A DNA stretch of 64,000 bases from the NCBI RefSeq assembly GCF_000023225.1, contig NC_013173.1:1676501-1740500 (forward strand), written 5' to 3'. The position numbers and the translations under genes are program-made. This stretch comes from Desulfomicrobium baculatum DSM 4028 (lineage in GTDB: Bacteria > Desulfobacterota > Desulfovibrionia > Desulfovibrionales > Desulfomicrobiaceae). How positions within the stretch are numbered: position 1 is the first letter of the stretch; every line of letters starts with the position of its first letter. Positions 7,680 to 18,026 of the stretch are shown piece after piece. Below the pieces are notes generated by a model. That model was given only the letters and a program-made list of their open reading frames with translations, had not been told where the DNA came from and ran no database searches.

Positions 7680-7687
7680 GATTTCTT

Positions 7688-7764
<77 letters not shown>

Positions 7765-7778
7765 GCATTTTGTCTTCG

Positions 7779-7854
7779 TGGTGGGCGGTACAGGGATCGA
7801 ACCTATGACCCTCGGCTTGTAAGGCCGACGCTCTCCCAGCTGAGCTAACCGCCC
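7779..7854 (-). tRNA. tRNA-Val (anticodon TAC), right copy
   Basis: Exact reverse complement of the left tRNA-Val, 14 bases upstream of tRNA-Asp in the same transcript. Confidence 0.97.
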
Positions 7855-7878
7855 AGTCCCGTCCAACGAGAAACAGTC

Positions 7879-7905
7879 TTTATAGGGACACATGCTCGCT
7901 GTCAA
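7879..7905 (-). promoter_or_regulatory. Promoter of the right tRNA pair
   Basis: On the minus strand TTGACA (7905-7900) and TATAAA (7884-7879) with a 15-base spacer, as in the left copy. Confidence 0.65.
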
Positions 7906-8109
7906 AGACTTTTTTCCAAAAAATTAAAATTCAAATAAAAAGCTATTAATTCAGCATGTTAAAACATCGAAAATAACGCGACCTGCGGTGTTGAATCACC
8001 CATACAAACTCATAATATCCTTAAATCAGAGGATATTCCTCTTTCTGACTGCAAAAAATCTGAACGCTCTTCGCAATAAAGCCCCAGGCCGAACCGCTGC
8101 CGAACGTTT

Positions 8110-8538
8110 TCATTGTCCCCTGCCCTGCTCTCCCACTTCCAAGACCGCCACACCCGCCCGGTACCGAATCCAGTTGATGGCGCGAAGCACGGGGCCGCGT
8201 GAGATGATGTATTTTTCCAGGCGGTATTTTCCGGGGAAATCCATCAGCATGATGCCCAGAAAAATGGTCAGCAGCCCCTGTCCCGGCAGGAAGATCATGA
8301 GCACTCCAGCCAGGAAGAGGACCAGTCCCAGGAGATTTTTGAGAATCAGCACATACAGCCGCAATATGGGATGCCGTCTGCGCCACTCTGTCTGCCCCCG
8401 CCTGGGCGCGGAGAAATAGTCGGCGGGGATGCGCGCGGCCACCAATGGAATGATTATCAGCGACCCCGCGAACGTCAGGACGGAGAGACCAGCCAGCCAG
8501 CCAAGCCATTCGGCCCATCCCTCAAGTCCCGCAAACAT
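8110..8538 (-). CDS. Small membrane protein, PGPGW-like
   Basis: 142 residues. Two hydrophobic regions are visible: LAGLSVLTFAGSLIIIPLV (about 14-33) and a long hairpin LGLVLFLAGVLMIFLPGQG continuing to LLTIFLGIMLMDFPGK (about 71-105). The GQG and FPGK turns resemble the putative transmembrane PGPGW family. No catalytic residues are seen. It starts 12 bases after the adenosine kinase-like gene on the same strand, behind a GGGAGCGGGG ribosome site, so the two form an operon. Function unknown. The 190 bases to its left, up to the tRNA, are AT-rich and gene-free. Confidence 0.7.
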   Translation of the reverse strand: MFAGLEGWAEWLGWLAGLSVLTFAGSLIIIPLVAARIPADYFSAPRRGQTEWRRRHPILRLYVLILKNLLGLVLFLAGVLMIFLPGQGLLTIFLGIMLMDFPGKYRLEKYIISRGPVLRAINWIRYRAGVAVLEVGEQGRGQ

Positions 8539-8550
8539 CCCCGCTCCCCG

Positions 8551-9546
8551 CTACCGGCCCTTGAATTCGGCCAGGGTCTGGGCGTACTGTTCGGGGGTGA
8601 GCCGAGGGCCGAAGGTTGTGACCACCTTGGACGCGGCAAGGCTCGCGAACTCTCCGGCCTGGACGTAGCTCATGGAGTGGGTGATGCCATAGAGGAAGGC
8701 CCCGGCAAACATGTCGCCGGCGCCGTTCGTGTCCAGAGGGGTGACCCGGCAGGCGTCGATCTCGTGCATGTCTTCTCCGTCAAAAACCAGAGCCCCCTCG
8801 CTGCCGAGGGTGATCACAAAGCTCCGGGCCTTCTGACGCAACTTGGTCACGGCCTTGGCCAGGGTGCGGCACTCGCCCCAGAGCAGCGCCTCTTCGCGGT
8901 TGCAGAAAAGCAGATCCACCCCTTCCCCGACAATCTCTTCCAGCCCCAGACGGAAATACTTGACCATGGACGGATCGGAGAAGCTCAGCGCCGTCTTGAC
9001 TCCGGCAGAGCGTGCGATGTTCATGGCCTCCACCACGGCAGGCCGGGCCGTGGGCGAGGTGACCAGATACCCTTCCGCGTACAGAAATTCGGACTCGCTC
9101 AGCTCCGCAGGGCACAATTGCTCCACGGACAGGGATTCGGAGATGCCGAGGTAGGTATTCATGGTCCGTTCGGCGTCGGGGGTGATCATGACCAGACACT
9201 TGCCGGTAACCCCGTCGGCGCGGCGTTCCGCGAGATTGGTGTCCACCCCGGCCTGGGCCAGCTCCTGGGCGTAGAAGTCGCCCATTTCGTCGTTGCTGGC
9301 CAGGCAGGTGTAAAAAGACTTTCCGCCGAAAAAGGCGTTGGCCACGATGGTGTTGGCCGCCGACCCACCGCCGGAACGGACGCTGCGTTCACTGCGCAGG
9401 TATTCGAGCAACTCGAACTGCCGCTCTTCATCGACCAGGGTCATGAAGCCCTTTTCCACGCCCATGGTTTCCAAAAAGGCGTCCGGCACTTCAAACTCCA
9501 TATCGACCAGGGCGTTGCCCATTCCGTAGATGTCGTATTTTTTCAT
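8551..9546 (-). CDS. PfkB-family carbohydrate/adenosine kinase
   Basis: 331 residues. The N-terminus YDIYGMGNALVDMEFEV and the glycine-rich SGGGSAANTIVANAFFG are the first PfkB signature. The second signature, DTNGAGDMFAGAFLYG (about residues 270-285), carries the catalytic Asp and the anion hole. ITLGSEGALVFDG is the nucleotide-binding strand. Proteins of this size and pattern are usually named adenosine kinase and make AMP from adenosine, but ribokinase-type sugars cannot be excluded. The start has AGGGAAAA upstream. A downstream membrane protein gene follows on the same strand. Confidence 0.88.
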   Translation of the reverse strand: MKKYDIYGMGNALVDMEFEVPDAFLETMGVEKGFMTLVDEERQFELLEYLRSERSVRSGGGSAANTIVANAFFGGKSFYTCLASNDEMGDFYAQELAQAGVDTNLAERRADGVTGKCLVMITPDAERTMNTYLGISESLSVEQLCPAELSESEFLYAEGYLVTSPTARPAVVEAMNIARSAGVKTALSFSDPSMVKYFRLGLEEIVGEGVDLLFCNREEALLWGECRTLAKAVTKLRQKARSFVITLGSEGALVFDGEDMHEIDACRVTPLDTNGAGDMFAGAFLYGITHSMSYVQAGEFASLAASKVVTTFGPRLTPEQYAQTLAEFKGR

Positions 9547-9633
9547 TAATTTTCCCTATAATCTAATGAGTTGTGTAGTATTTTTCACAGGCCCGCAGGA
9601 CCCATACGACCTGTTGGTCCTATAAAAACAATC

Positions 9634-10698
9634 TCAACTTTCCCCCACCACGCATCCGCGCCTCAGTTTCCAGACGCCGAGCACTGATTGCACCAGCGAG
9701 GCCAGCGGTATGGCGAAAAACACTCCCCAGAAGCCCCAGATGCCGCCAAAAATCAGGATGGCCGTGATGGACGCGATGGGGTGCAGGTTGACGGCTCCGG
9801 ACAAAAGGAGCGGCACAAGCAGGTTGGCGTCCAGCAGCTGGATCACCAGATAGACGATCATGGTCCAGGTGAACTGCGCGTCAAAACCCCACTGGATGTA
9901 CGCGATGATCAGCACTGGCACGGTCACGACCACGGCCCCGATATATGGGATGATTACGGACAGTCCCACCAGGAGGCTCAGCAGCATGGCGTAGTCCAGG
10001 CCGAAGAACAAAAACGAGGCGTAGGTCGCGCCCCAGACGATGAGCACTTCCCAGATCCGCCCGCGCACGTAGTTGCCGGCCTGGGTCTTGACGTCCATCC
10101 AGACAGTGCTGGCCAAAGTATGGTCCTGGGGCAGAAAGCCGCACAGCCAATCAAGGATCACGTCCTTATCCTTCAAAAAGAAAAAGACCATGATCGGCAT
10201 GAGCACCATATAGACCACAAAGGAAAAGACGGAGCGCACCGAAGAAAGGGAAAAAGCCAGGACCTGCTGCCCATACTGGGAAAACTGGACGGTCAGGGAA
10301 TCGACCACGGTCTGCACCTGGGCTTCGGTCAGGATCGGATACTGCCGGGGCAGATGCGTCAGCGCGTTCTGCGCCTTGGAGATGATCCAGGGGATATTGT
10401 CGATCAGATCCGTGATCTGCGACACGAGGAGCGGCACCAGGGCCAGAATCATCACCGCCAGAAACAGCATGAACAGCCCGAAAACCAGCACGACGACCAG
10501 CATGCGCGGCCAGCGGAACCTGACCAGAAAGCGCACCAGCCCATCCAGCAGAAAGGATATGACCACACTCGCAATGACCGGAGCCAGGAGGTTGCCCACG
10601 GACAGGACAATGGCCACGCTGACGACCAGTACCAAAAAGAGGATGACCAGTTGCGTGTCGGAAAAAACAGCGCTCATCCATCTGCGAAAAATTTCCAT
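9634..10698 (-). CDS. AI-2E family (PerM-like) transporter
   Basis: 354 residues from ATG 10698; an upstream GTG at 10734 would add 12 residues but shows no hydrophobic or conserved sequence. About seven to eight membrane segments are seen, beginning LVILFLVLVVSVAIVLSVG and ALVPLLV, with the loop SLTVQFSQYGQQV in the middle. The C-terminal half VWGATYASFLFFGLDYAMLLSLLVGL and DANLLVPLLLSGAVNLHPIASI is typical of the family. Family members include sodium/proton antiporters and the putative AI-2 exporter; the substrate here is unknown. It lies downstream of glnN on the same strand, separated by that gene's terminator. Confidence 0.88.
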   Translation of the reverse strand: MEIFRRWMSAVFSDTQLVILFLVLVVSVAIVLSVGNLLAPVIASVVISFLLDGLVRFLVRFRWPRMLVVVLVFGLFMLFLAVMILALVPLLVSQITDLIDNIPWIISKAQNALTHLPRQYPILTEAQVQTVVDSLTVQFSQYGQQVLAFSLSSVRSVFSFVVYMVLMPIMVFFFLKDKDVILDWLCGFLPQDHTLASTVWMDVKTQAGNYVRGRIWEVLIVWGATYASFLFFGLDYAMLLSLLVGLSVIIPYIGAVVVTVPVLIIAYIQWGFDAQFTWTMIVYLVIQLLDANLLVPLLLSGAVNLHPIASITAILIFGGIWGFWGVFFAIPLASLVQSVLGVWKLRRGCVVGES

Positions 10699-10769
10699 GG
10701 GTGGGTTCTCACGTGCTATGTGCAAAGGCGCCACAGATATCTAGACACACGGGCGCGCGGCGTCAACAC

Positions 10770-10800
10770 AACGAAAAAGGGCTGCCCGAAAGCAGCCCTT
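10770..10800 (-). terminator. Terminator after glnN
   Basis: AAGGGCTGC (10777-10785) pairs with GCAGCCCTT (10792-10800). On the minus strand the stem is followed by TTTTTCGTT. Confidence 0.85.
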
Positions 10801-10887
10801 GAAAAAATTCCGTGAACCGGCCGGTTTTCGGCAAAGACCTGGCGAGGGGAGGATGCGCTTCGACAGGCCGGTTCGGCGGAAAACTGA

Positions 10888-13071
10888 TTAGCGGATGAAA
10901 AGCATCTCCTGGTAGCTGGGCAGAGTCCACAGATCGTCGGCGACGATCGTTTCCAGCAGGTCGGCATGCTTTCTGACCTCTGCCATGGCAGGCAGGATGG
11001 TCTTGTAGAAGTAGTTGGCGTGATCCAGGGTCGAGGCGCCTTTGTCACCCTCAAGCAACGCTTCAAGTTCGTAGGTGACCTTCTGCATACCGCGCAGGTT
11101 GGCGGTCAGCTGGTCAAGCGTGGTGGTGCCGAATTCCTTGCCGATGGCCTGAAGATTGGCGCAGGCCTGGGCAAGCTCGTTCTGATAGCGGAAGGAAGCC
11201 GGGAAGATGACGGTCTTGGACATGCGCAGCATCAGGTTGGCTTCAGTCTCGATGGTCTTGCAGTACATCTCCAGGTAGATCTCTTCGCGGGAACGCAGCT
11301 CGGCTTCGGTCAGCACGCCGTATTTGGTGAAGAGCTCGATGGTCGAGGGGATGGACAGCATGGGCAGGGCGTCGGGGGTGGCCTTCAGGTTGGCCAGACC
11401 GCGCTTTTCGGCTTCCTTGTGCCATTCGTCGGAGTAGCCGTCGCCATTGAAAATGACCGCATCGTGCTCGATCATGATCTTCTGCAAGAGACTCTGCACG
11501 GCTTCATTGAGCTTGGTCTTCTTGCCGCCGGTGGCTTTTTCCAGCTCCGTGGCGATGTAGTCCAGGGACTCGGACATCATGGTGTTCAGGGCCACCTGTG
11601 AGCCGGCGATGGACATGGAGGAACCCACCGCGCGGAACTCGAAGCGGTTACCGGTGAAGGCGAAGGGGCTGGTGCGGTTGCGGTCGCCCGGATCCATGGG
11701 CAGGGGCGGCAGCGTGTCCACGCCGATGTTCATGACGCTTTTCTTTTTGGAGCTCTTGACCTCGCCCTTCTTGAACTGCTCGAAGACGTCGGTCAGCTGC
11801 TCGCCGAGGTACACCGACATGATGGCCGGCGGGGCCTCGTTGGCGCCGAGGCGATGATCGTTAGAGGCGCTGGCGACGGTGGCGCGCAGCAGCGGGCCGT
11901 ACTTGTGCACGGCGCGGATGGCGGCGGCGCAGAAGACCAGGAACTGGGCGTTTTCATGCGGCGTGTCGCCGGGATCGAACAGGCAGCCGACCTCATCGTT
12001 GCCGATGGAATAATTGAGATGCTTGCCCGAGCCGTTGATGCCGGCAAAGGGCTTCTCGTGCAGCAGGCAGACCATGCCGTAACGCTTGGCCACGCTGCGC
12101 AGCACGGTCATGACCAGCTGATTGTGGTCCGTGGCCAGGTTGCCCTGCTCGTAGATGGGCGCGATCTCGAACTGGCTGGGCGCCACTTCGTTGTGGCGGG
12201 TCTTGACCGGGACGCCGAGCTTGAACAGTTCGCGGTCCACTTCCATCATGAACGACATGACGCGACGCGGCACGACGCCGAAATACTGGTCCTCGAACTC
12301 CTGACCCTTGGGCGGCTTGGCGCCGAAAAGGCTGCGGCCGGCGATGAGCAGGTCGGGACGCGCAAACACGAAATTGCGGTCGATGAGAAAATATTCCTGC
12401 TCGGGACCGGCGTAGCTGGTCAGGGGCAGCTTGGTTTCGACGCCGAAAAGCTTCAGCACGCGCTTGGCCTGCTTGTTCAGAGCCTGCATGGAGCGCAGCA
12501 GCGGAGTCTTCTTGTCCAGGGCCTCGCCGGTCCAGGACACGAAGGCCGTCGGGATGCACAGGAAAGTCCCGTTGGGATTCTCAAGGATGAAGGCCGGGCT
12601 GGTCACGTCCCAGGCGGTGTAGCCACGTGCTTCGAACGTTGCGCGCAGGCCGCCGGAGGGAAAACTGGAGGCATCGGGCTCGCCCTGAATGAGCATCTTG
12701 CCGCTGAATTCGGCCACAGCCCCGCCCTTGCCGTCGGGGGTCAGGAAGGAGTCGTGCTTCTCTGCGGTCAGGCCGGTCAGGGGATAGAAAACGTGCGTAA
12801 AATGGGTGGCCCCTTTCTCGATGGCCCAATCCTTCATGGCGTTGGCCACGACATCAGCCACGGAAGCGTCGAGCTTTTCACCGAGTTCGATGGTCTTCTT
12901 CAATGATTTATAGACGGTCTTGGGCAGGCGTTCACGCATGACCTTGTCATTGAACACGTTGCTTCCAAACATTTCCGTAAGGGATGTCTCGTTGAAATTC
13001 AGGGGAGCATGCAAGGGTTTGTAGTCGGTGATTGCCTTGATGGCGTCCCTGCGGGCCGTGAGTCCGTTCAT
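10888..13071 (-). CDS. glnN: Type III glutamine synthetase
   Basis: 727 residues from ATG 13071, chosen because GGAGGATATC precedes it and the conserved N-terminus ([16 protein letters not shown]) follows; the longer open frame upstream is non-coding leader. Catalytic and substrate regions include [30 protein letters not shown] and [16 protein letters not shown], plus a long C-terminal helical part ending [11 protein letters not shown]. The length matches GSIII dodecamers. It catalyses glutamate + NH4+ + ATP to glutamine in the cytoplasm. A sigma-54 promoter match upstream indicates nitrogen-limitation control. A terminator follows at 10770-10800. Confidence 0.95.
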   Translation of the reverse strand: MNGLTARRDAIKAITDYKPLHAPLNFNETSLTEMFGSNVFNDKVMRERLPKTVYKSLKKTIELGEKLDASVADVVANAMKDWAIEKGATHFTHVFYPLTGLTAEKHDSFLTPDGKGGAVAEFSGKMLIQGEPDASSFPSGGLRATFEARGYTAWDVTSPAFILENPNGTFLCIPTAFVSWTGEALDKKTPLLRSMQALNKQAKRVLKLFGVETKLPLTSYAGPEQEYFLIDRNFVFARPDLLIAGRSLFGAKPPKGQEFEDQYFGVVPRRVMSFMMEVDRELFKLGVPVKTRHNEVAPSQFEIAPIYEQGNLATDHNQLVMTVLRSVAKRYGMVCLLHEKPFAGINGSGKHLNYSIGNDEVGCLFDPGDTPHENAQFLVFCAAAIRAVHKYGPLLRATVASASNDHRLGANEAPPAIMSVYLGEQLTDVFEQFKKGEVKSSKKKSVMNIGVDTLPPLPMDPGDRNRTSPFAFTGNRFEFRAVGSSMSIAGSQVALNTMMSESLDYIATELEKATGGKKTKLNEAVQSLLQKIMIEHDAVIFNGDGYSDEWHKEAEKRGLANLKATPDALPMLSIPSTIELFTKYGVLTEAELRSREEIYLEMYCKTIETEANLMLRMSKTVIFPASFRYQNELAQACANLQAIGKEFGTTTLDQLTANLRGMQKVTYELEALLEGDKGASTLDHANYFYKTILPAMAEVRKHADLLETIVADDLWTLPSYQEMLFIR

Positions 13072-13494
13072 GATATCCTCCAGGACAAGTTGATGTATGC
13101 TTTTATGCTGCGTTGATCCGTGATTACAGTTGCAAACCCAGAAGCAATTCAGATGCCACAAGCGCAACATGCCGAAATATAAGAATGTCGCGAATTGCAC
13201 GATTAAATAGATTACATTTTTGAAATATGCAATCCCGGCAATCCCAAATATATCGGGAAATAAATTACAAATTTGCAAAACCATCCAAAATGCCACAACA
13301 TCTTCTCAGGGTGCGCCATGCCTGGAGTAACGCGCATGGCATCAAGGCCAAAACAATCCGCAACGCCGCGCCGGAGAAAAGCATGCACATAAATGTCAAC
13401 ACGGGTTTGCGGCCGGCAAATAACATTTCAAAATTGTGCCTGGTTCTGCTAAAATGATCATACCCCACAATTCCAACCCAACCGGGAGCCACCC
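13072..13494. other. Divergent regulatory region between glnN and the HDOD gene
   Basis: About 420 gene-free bases, markedly more AT-rich than the flanking genes. They contain the sigma-54 site for glnN. The part toward 13495 has A/T-rich promoter-like sequence (TAAAAT near 13451), but no promoter could be assigned with confidence. Confidence 0.6.
13143..13158 (-). promoter_or_regulatory. Sigma-54 (-24/-12) promoter of glnN
   Basis: The minus strand reads TGGCAT-CTGAA-TTGCT. It differs from the consensus TGGCAC-N5-TTGCW only at the sixth base, and the GG/GC spacing is exact. Predicted transcription start is about 60 bases before the glnN ATG. No clear NtrC site was identified. Confidence 0.7.
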
Positions 13495-14739
13495 ATGCCC
13501 GCAGCAGTTCCGAGCACGACAAACCTGCACCTCCTGTCCCGAAACCCGATTTTCACCGCCGCCAAGACAGTGTGGGGTTATGAGATTCAGGCCACTTCAA
13601 GCCTTGCCGCAGGCCTTGCCCAAAACCCGGAGCAGGCCAATGTGGGCGCTGCGGTCATCGCCGGTGATTTCATCGGGCTGAACACAATCCTGGCCCGCAA
13701 CAAGAAAATACTTCTCTCCTACACCCGGGACCAATTGCAAAAGCAGATCCCCTACGCGTTTCCGGCGCAATCCTCAGCCATCCTGGTCAACCCGGATTTC
13801 CAAAGCGACCCGGACCTGCTCCCGGCGCTGCGGCAGATGGCGACGGACGGGCACACCATCGCCCTGGAGTGGGATGCCGGCACCGCCCCTTCAGCCGCCA
13901 TCATGGACCTGGCCGCCGTGATCTGCCTGTCCGCCCCGGACATGGCCGAAGACTTTGCCAAAACCGTGAAGGCCGCAAAGACCGTCATCGCGCGCAACGT
14001 GACCAGCCGGGAAGAACTGGAACACCTGCAGAGCCTTGGCATTTCCCTTTTCCAAGGGCGTTTTTTCAAGACCGCGGAGATCATTCCGGGAAAAAAGCTG
14101 TCCTCGCACCAGAATTCACGCCTGCAGATCCTGCGCGTCATTGAAGCCAAGTCCCCCGATCTCGACCACCTGGCCCAGACCATCCAGGCCGACGTGACCC
14201 TTTCCTACCGGCTGCTGGCCTATCTCAACTCGCCGACTTTCGGATTCATGCGCAAGATCGATTCCATCCGCCAGGCCATCACCCTGCTCGGCTGGACAAA
14301 CGTGCGCAATTGGCTGCGTGCCGTGCTGCTGGCGGACATCACCCAGGGCGAGGAGCAGACCGAGCTTCTGCATCTCTCGCTGTGGCGGGGAAAATTCCTG
14401 GAGCAGACCGTGGCCGGCCACGACTACTGGGACTTCAAGCCCGACGAGATGTTTTTGCTGGGCATGTTTTCGCTTCTCGACGCCATCCTCGGCATCTCCA
14501 TGGCTGACGCCCTGGCGTTTCTGCCCTTGAACGACGCGCAGAAAAAGGCCCTGCGCGGCGAGAGCACAACTGAATACATGCCGCTCATGACCCTTATGCT
14601 CGCGTTCGAAGATCAGGATGAAGACAAGCTGGGCAGGATCCTGCAGGATTTGAATCTGGGCCAGGAGACAATGCGGCGAGTACACCGCGAATCAGGCGCC
14701 TGGGCGTCCTCCCTGCTTGAGGTCGGCCAAGGCGCCTGA
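13495..14739 (+). CDS. EAL-like/HDOD signalling protein (YuxH-type)
   Basis: 414 residues. The N-terminal half (about 10-190) has the fold pattern of a degenerate EAL domain: LSRNPIFTAAKTVWGYEIQ, IALEWD, and KTVIARNVTSREELEHLQSLGISLFQGRFF. The EAL catalytic motif itself is missing. The C-terminal half (about 200-400) is an HDOD domain: DVTLSYRLLAYLNSPTFGF, IDSIRQAITLLGWTNVRNWL. Such proteins are non-enzymatic regulators, probably c-di-GMP effectors or adaptors. It starts behind a GGGAGCC site and faces the phosphorylase gene tail to tail with an 8-base gap. Confidence 0.85.
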   Translation: MPAAVPSTTNLHLLSRNPIFTAAKTVWGYEIQATSSLAAGLAQNPEQANVGAAVIAGDFIGLNTILARNKKILLSYTRDQLQKQIPYAFPAQSSAILVNPDFQSDPDLLPALRQMATDGHTIALEWDAGTAPSAAIMDLAAVICLSAPDMAEDFAKTVKAAKTVIARNVTSREELEHLQSLGISLFQGRFFKTAEIIPGKKLSSHQNSRLQILRVIEAKSPDLDHLAQTIQADVTLSYRLLAYLNSPTFGFMRKIDSIRQAITLLGWTNVRNWLRAVLLADITQGEEQTELLHLSLWRGKFLEQTVAGHDYWDFKPDEMFLLGMFSLLDAILGISMADALAFLPLNDAQKKALRGESTTEYMPLMTLMLAFEDQDEDKLGRILQDLNLGQETMRRVHRESGAWASSLLEVGQGA

Positions 14740-14747
14740 CTGCGGGC

Positions 14748-17198
14748 TTAAGCCAGAGGCGAGACGTTCCAGATGTTGCGCGCGTATTCCATGATGGAAC
14801 GGTCACTGGAGAATTTCCCCATGTTGGCGGTGTTCAGGATGGACATCCGCGTCCACAAGGGTCGGTCTTCATAGCACTTTGAGACGTTGCCCTGCTCGGC
14901 CACGTATTTGGCGTAATCGGCCAACACGAGATAATAGTCGCCGTGGGCCAGAAGCGAATCGACGATGGGCCTGAAAAGGTCCGGCGCCTCCGGCGAGAAA
15001 AAGCCGGTGGAGATCATGTCCAACGCTTTTTTGAGCTCGATGTTGCTTTCGTAAATCTGCACGGGGTCATAGCCCCCGGAGTGCAGACGGTGCACATCGC
15101 TTTCCGTGTGACCGAAGAGGAAGAAGTTGTCCTCTCCCACCACCTCCCTGATCTCGATGTTGGCCCCGTCCAGGGTGCCGATGGTCAGCGCCCCGTTGAG
15201 GGCGAACTTCATGTTGCCGGTGCCCGAAGCCTCCATGCCCGCCGTGGAAATCTGTTCGGACAGATCCGCGGCCGGGATGAGCTTTTCCGCCTGCGAGACG
15301 CAGTAGTTGGGCAAAAACACGACCCGCAGATCGTTGCCCACGGCGGAATCGCCGTTCACGGCCTGGGCCACGGAATTGATGAGTTTGATGATGAGCTTGG
15401 CCTGAAAATACCCCGGCGCGGCCTTGCCTGCAAAAAACACCGTGCGCGGAACATGATGTTCAAGGCTTTCCGAGCGGATGCGGTTATAAAGAGTGATGAC
15501 GTGCAGAACATTGAGGATCTGCCGCTTGTACTCGTGGATGCGCTTTATGTGCATGTCGAAAAGCGTCGCCGGATTGATGCCGACCCCGAGCTTGCGCAGG
15601 ACATAGCGGGCCAGGAGCTTCTTGTTGCGCTTGCGCACCTCCTGCCAGCGCTGCTGGAATTCCGGATCGTCGGCATGCGCGGCCAGTTCGGAAAGGTGCG
15701 ACAGATCATGAATCCACTCGTCCCCGATGACGCTCGTGATCAGCTCGGCCAGGGACGGATTGGCCTGCATCAGCCAGCGACGGGGGGTGATGCCGTTGGT
15801 CACGTTGGTGAACTTGCCGGGATAAAGCGCATTGAAATCCTTGAACAGCCGGGTTTTGAGAATCTGTGAATGCAGCTCGGCCACGCCGTTGACCGTGTGG
15901 CTGCCGACGATGGCCAGATGGGCCATGCGCACCTGCTTTCCATCACCCTCGGCGACCAGGGATAACGACCTCAAGAGGTCGACGCGGCCCGGAAAGCGCT
16001 TGCCCACATCGTCCAGAAAACGATGGTTGATTTCGAAGATGATCTGCAGGTGCCTCGGCAGCATGCGTCCGATGAGTTCCACGGACCATGTCTCCAGAGC
16101 CTCCGGCAGGACGGTGTGGTTGGTATAGGAGAACGTCTTCTGGCAGATGCTCCAGGCCGATTCCCAGGTCAGGGCCTCTTCATCGACCAGGATGCGCATA
16201 AGCTCCGCGATGCTGATGGCCGGATGCGTGTCGTTGAGCTGCACCGCGACCTGGTCGGGAAAGCAGTCGAAGGAGGAGTAGTTGTTCTTGCGGAAACGCC
16301 GCAGAATATCCTGAAAGGTCGCGGCCACGAAGAAGTACTGCTGCCGCAGCCTGAGTTCCTTGCCGCGCGGGCTGGTGTCGTTGGGATAAAGCACCTTGGA
16401 GATGTTCTCGCTCTCGACCTTGGCCTGGACCGCGCCGATGTAGTCGCCCCGGTTGAAATGCTCGAGTTCGAAATCCCGGGTGGAGATGGCCTTCCACAGG
16501 CGCATGTTGGTCACATGGCCGTTCTGATGGCCTGGCACCATGATGTCGCAGGCCATGGCCATGACCGACTCCGTGTCCACCCAGCGAAAACGCTCGTGCC
16601 CGGCGCTGTCCTCGTAAGCCTCGCTGCGTCCGTAAAAATTGATGCGGAACATGAAATGCCCGCGCCGAAGCACCCAGGGCGAATCCTGACGCAGCCAGTT
16701 GTCGCAGCCTTCATGCTGGTAACCGTTGACAATGGTCTGATAAAAAATGCCGTAGTCGTAGAGGATGCCGTAGCCGTAACCGGGAATTTTGCATGTGGCC
16801 ATGGAATCCATATAGCAGGAAGCCAGCCGGCCAAGACCGCCATTTCCAAGCCCCGGATTCCATTCCTCCTCAAGCAGCTCATCCAGATCCAGGCCGAAAT
16901 CCCGCACCGCCTCGCGGCACACCTCCTCCAGACCCAAGGCCTGGATATAGTTCATGAGGAATCGTCCGGGCAGAAATTCCAGGGACATGTAATACACGCG
17001 CTTGGTGATGGAATCGTAATATGAGCGCTGGGTCTCAATCCACTGGCCAAGCAGGCGGTCGCGCACGCTGTAGCACAGGCCGAGATAATAGCGCCCCTTG
17101 CGCGGGGGGAAGGGGTCGCTGCCCAGGGTCAGAGCCACATGCCGCTGTATGTCGTCCTTCAGGGATTCGACGATTTCATTGATCTCCGGGTTCGCCAT
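14748..17198 (-). CDS. glgP: Glycogen/maltodextrin phosphorylase
   Basis: 816 residues from ATG 17198, preceded by GGAGAAGG. The family signature [19 protein letters not shown] contains the lysine that binds pyridoxal phosphate. [30 protein letters not shown] and [15 protein letters not shown] are other conserved blocks. Length is typical of bacterial alpha-glucan phosphorylases, which release glucose 1-phosphate from glycogen in the cytoplasm. This fits with the UDP-glucose pyrophosphorylase at 26.4 kb, which uses the same sugar phosphate. Not in an obvious operon. Confidence 0.95.
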   Translation of the reverse strand: MANPEINEIVESLKDDIQRHVALTLGSDPFPPRKGRYYLGLCYSVRDRLLGQWIETQRSYYDSITKRVYYMSLEFLPGRFLMNYIQALGLEEVCREAVRDFGLDLDELLEEEWNPGLGNGGLGRLASCYMDSMATCKIPGYGYGILYDYGIFYQTIVNGYQHEGCDNWLRQDSPWVLRRGHFMFRINFYGRSEAYEDSAGHERFRWVDTESVMAMACDIMVPGHQNGHVTNMRLWKAISTRDFELEHFNRGDYIGAVQAKVESENISKVLYPNDTSPRGKELRLRQQYFFVAATFQDILRRFRKNNYSSFDCFPDQVAVQLNDTHPAISIAELMRILVDEEALTWESAWSICQKTFSYTNHTVLPEALETWSVELIGRMLPRHLQIIFEINHRFLDDVGKRFPGRVDLLRSLSLVAEGDGKQVRMAHLAIVGSHTVNGVAELHSQILKTRLFKDFNALYPGKFTNVTNGITPRRWLMQANPSLAELITSVIGDEWIHDLSHLSELAAHADDPEFQQRWQEVRKRNKKLLARYVLRKLGVGINPATLFDMHIKRIHEYKRQILNVLHVITLYNRIRSESLEHHVPRTVFFAGKAAPGYFQAKLIIKLINSVAQAVNGDSAVGNDLRVVFLPNYCVSQAEKLIPAADLSEQISTAGMEASGTGNMKFALNGALTIGTLDGANIEIREVVGEDNFFLFGHTESDVHRLHSGGYDPVQIYESNIELKKALDMISTGFFSPEAPDLFRPIVDSLLAHGDYYLVLADYAKYVAEQGNVSKCYEDRPLWTRMSILNTANMGKFSSDRSIMEYARNIWNVSPLA

Positions 17199-17326
17199 CT
17201 TGCCTTCTCCTTGGGTCAAAGTCTGTCGTGCAGGATGAGCGAAGCTATCATAAAAGAACACCAAGAGAAACAAGCGCCTTTACAGCCCCGGCACAATTCT
17301 TACGTGTTCGAAAAAGGAGACGAAAC

Positions 17327-17806
17327 ATGCGCACATGTTCAAAAACAACCCGGTTGCTTCTGATCCTGGCTCTCATCATCGTATGGCCCACGGGAGGATA
17401 TTCAATGGACAAGATTATAAAGACGGATGCCGAATGGCGGGAAATATTGAGCCCGGAGCAGTACCACGTGCTGCGCGAAAAGGGCACCGAACCCGCTTTC
17501 AGCGGAGAACTCAACGATCATCATCAGACGGGAACCTATGTTTGCGCGGGCTGTCAGACCCCGCTCTTCCACTCAGACGCCAAATTCGATTCCGGGACGG
17601 GCTGGCCCAGTTTTTTCAAGCCCGTGGATGAAACGCATATCGCAAAGCACGAGGACAAATCCTGGTTCATGGTCCGCACTGAAGTGCTCTGCGCTGTCTG
17701 TGACGGACATCTGGGCCATGTATTCCCCGATGGACCAGAGCCCACTGGATTGCGATACTGCATCAATTCCCTCGCTTTGCGATTTGAACCTCAAGACACC
17801 AAGTAA
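17327..17806 (+). CDS. msrB: Peptide-methionine (R)-S-oxide reductase with signal peptide
   Basis: 159 residues from ATG 17327 behind AAAGGAGA. The first 26 residues ([18 protein letters not shown]) form a signal peptide, so the enzyme is exported. The SelR/MsrB domain spans about 29-155: two zinc CxxC pairs (CAGC, CAVC), [20 protein letters not shown], and the catalytic cysteine in [10 protein letters not shown]. It repairs methionine-R-sulfoxide in exported proteins, useful to an anaerobe during oxygen exposure. An internal ATG at 17405 would give a cytoplasmic form but has a weaker ribosome site. A strong terminator follows. Confidence 0.93.
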   Translation: MRTCSKTTRLLLILALIIVWPTGGYSMDKIIKTDAEWREILSPEQYHVLREKGTEPAFSGELNDHHQTGTYVCAGCQTPLFHSDAKFDSGTGWPSFFKPVDETHIAKHEDKSWFMVRTEVLCAVCDGHLGHVFPDGPEPTGLRYCINSLALRFEPQDTK

Positions 17807-17817
17807 AGGCAATAACC

Positions 17818-17855
17818 ATCCGGAAAGAAACAGTTTTCTTTCCGGATTCTTCTTT
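17818..17855 (+). terminator. Terminator after msrB
   Basis: ATCCGGAAAGAAA (17818-17830) pairs with TTTCTTTCCGGAT (17835-17847), a 13-bp stem with a 4-base loop, followed by TCTTCTTT. Confidence 0.8.
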
Positions 17856-18026
17856 GGGGACGGCGTTCACATTCAGGGTTGCATCGACCTGGCCGTTCGG
17901 TTAAAGAAGTAAATTGTTATGAACTATTGTTTCCATGCGGTCGGCATTTTCCCGCTCTCTCTCTTCGGCTCCCACTCCCCACTCCCGTCGCCGACAACAC
18001 CCCCCAAAGCATGATGAGGTACATAC

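Larger units (their letters stand above)
1676..7687. mobile_element. 6-kb accessory island between two convergent tRNA-Asp 3' ends
   Basis: The interval lies exactly between the CCA ends of the two inverted tRNA-Asp genes. It holds an IS110 transposase, a 5'-truncated gene, a lipoprotein gene, a truncated AAA ATPase, a complete IS3 element and a tyrosine integrase that ends 44 bases from the right tRNA. Composition is patchy and clearly AT-rich around 3400-4500. An integrase beside a tRNA 3' end is the classic layout of a tRNA-targeted island. A full tRNA pair at both ends in inverted orientation is not the simple outcome of such integration. Confidence 0.7.

Noticed and set aside
9634-10734. 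Longer start (GTG 10734) for the AI-2E family transporter
   Set aside because: The added residues are not conserved-looking; ATG 10698 begins at the expected family N-terminus.
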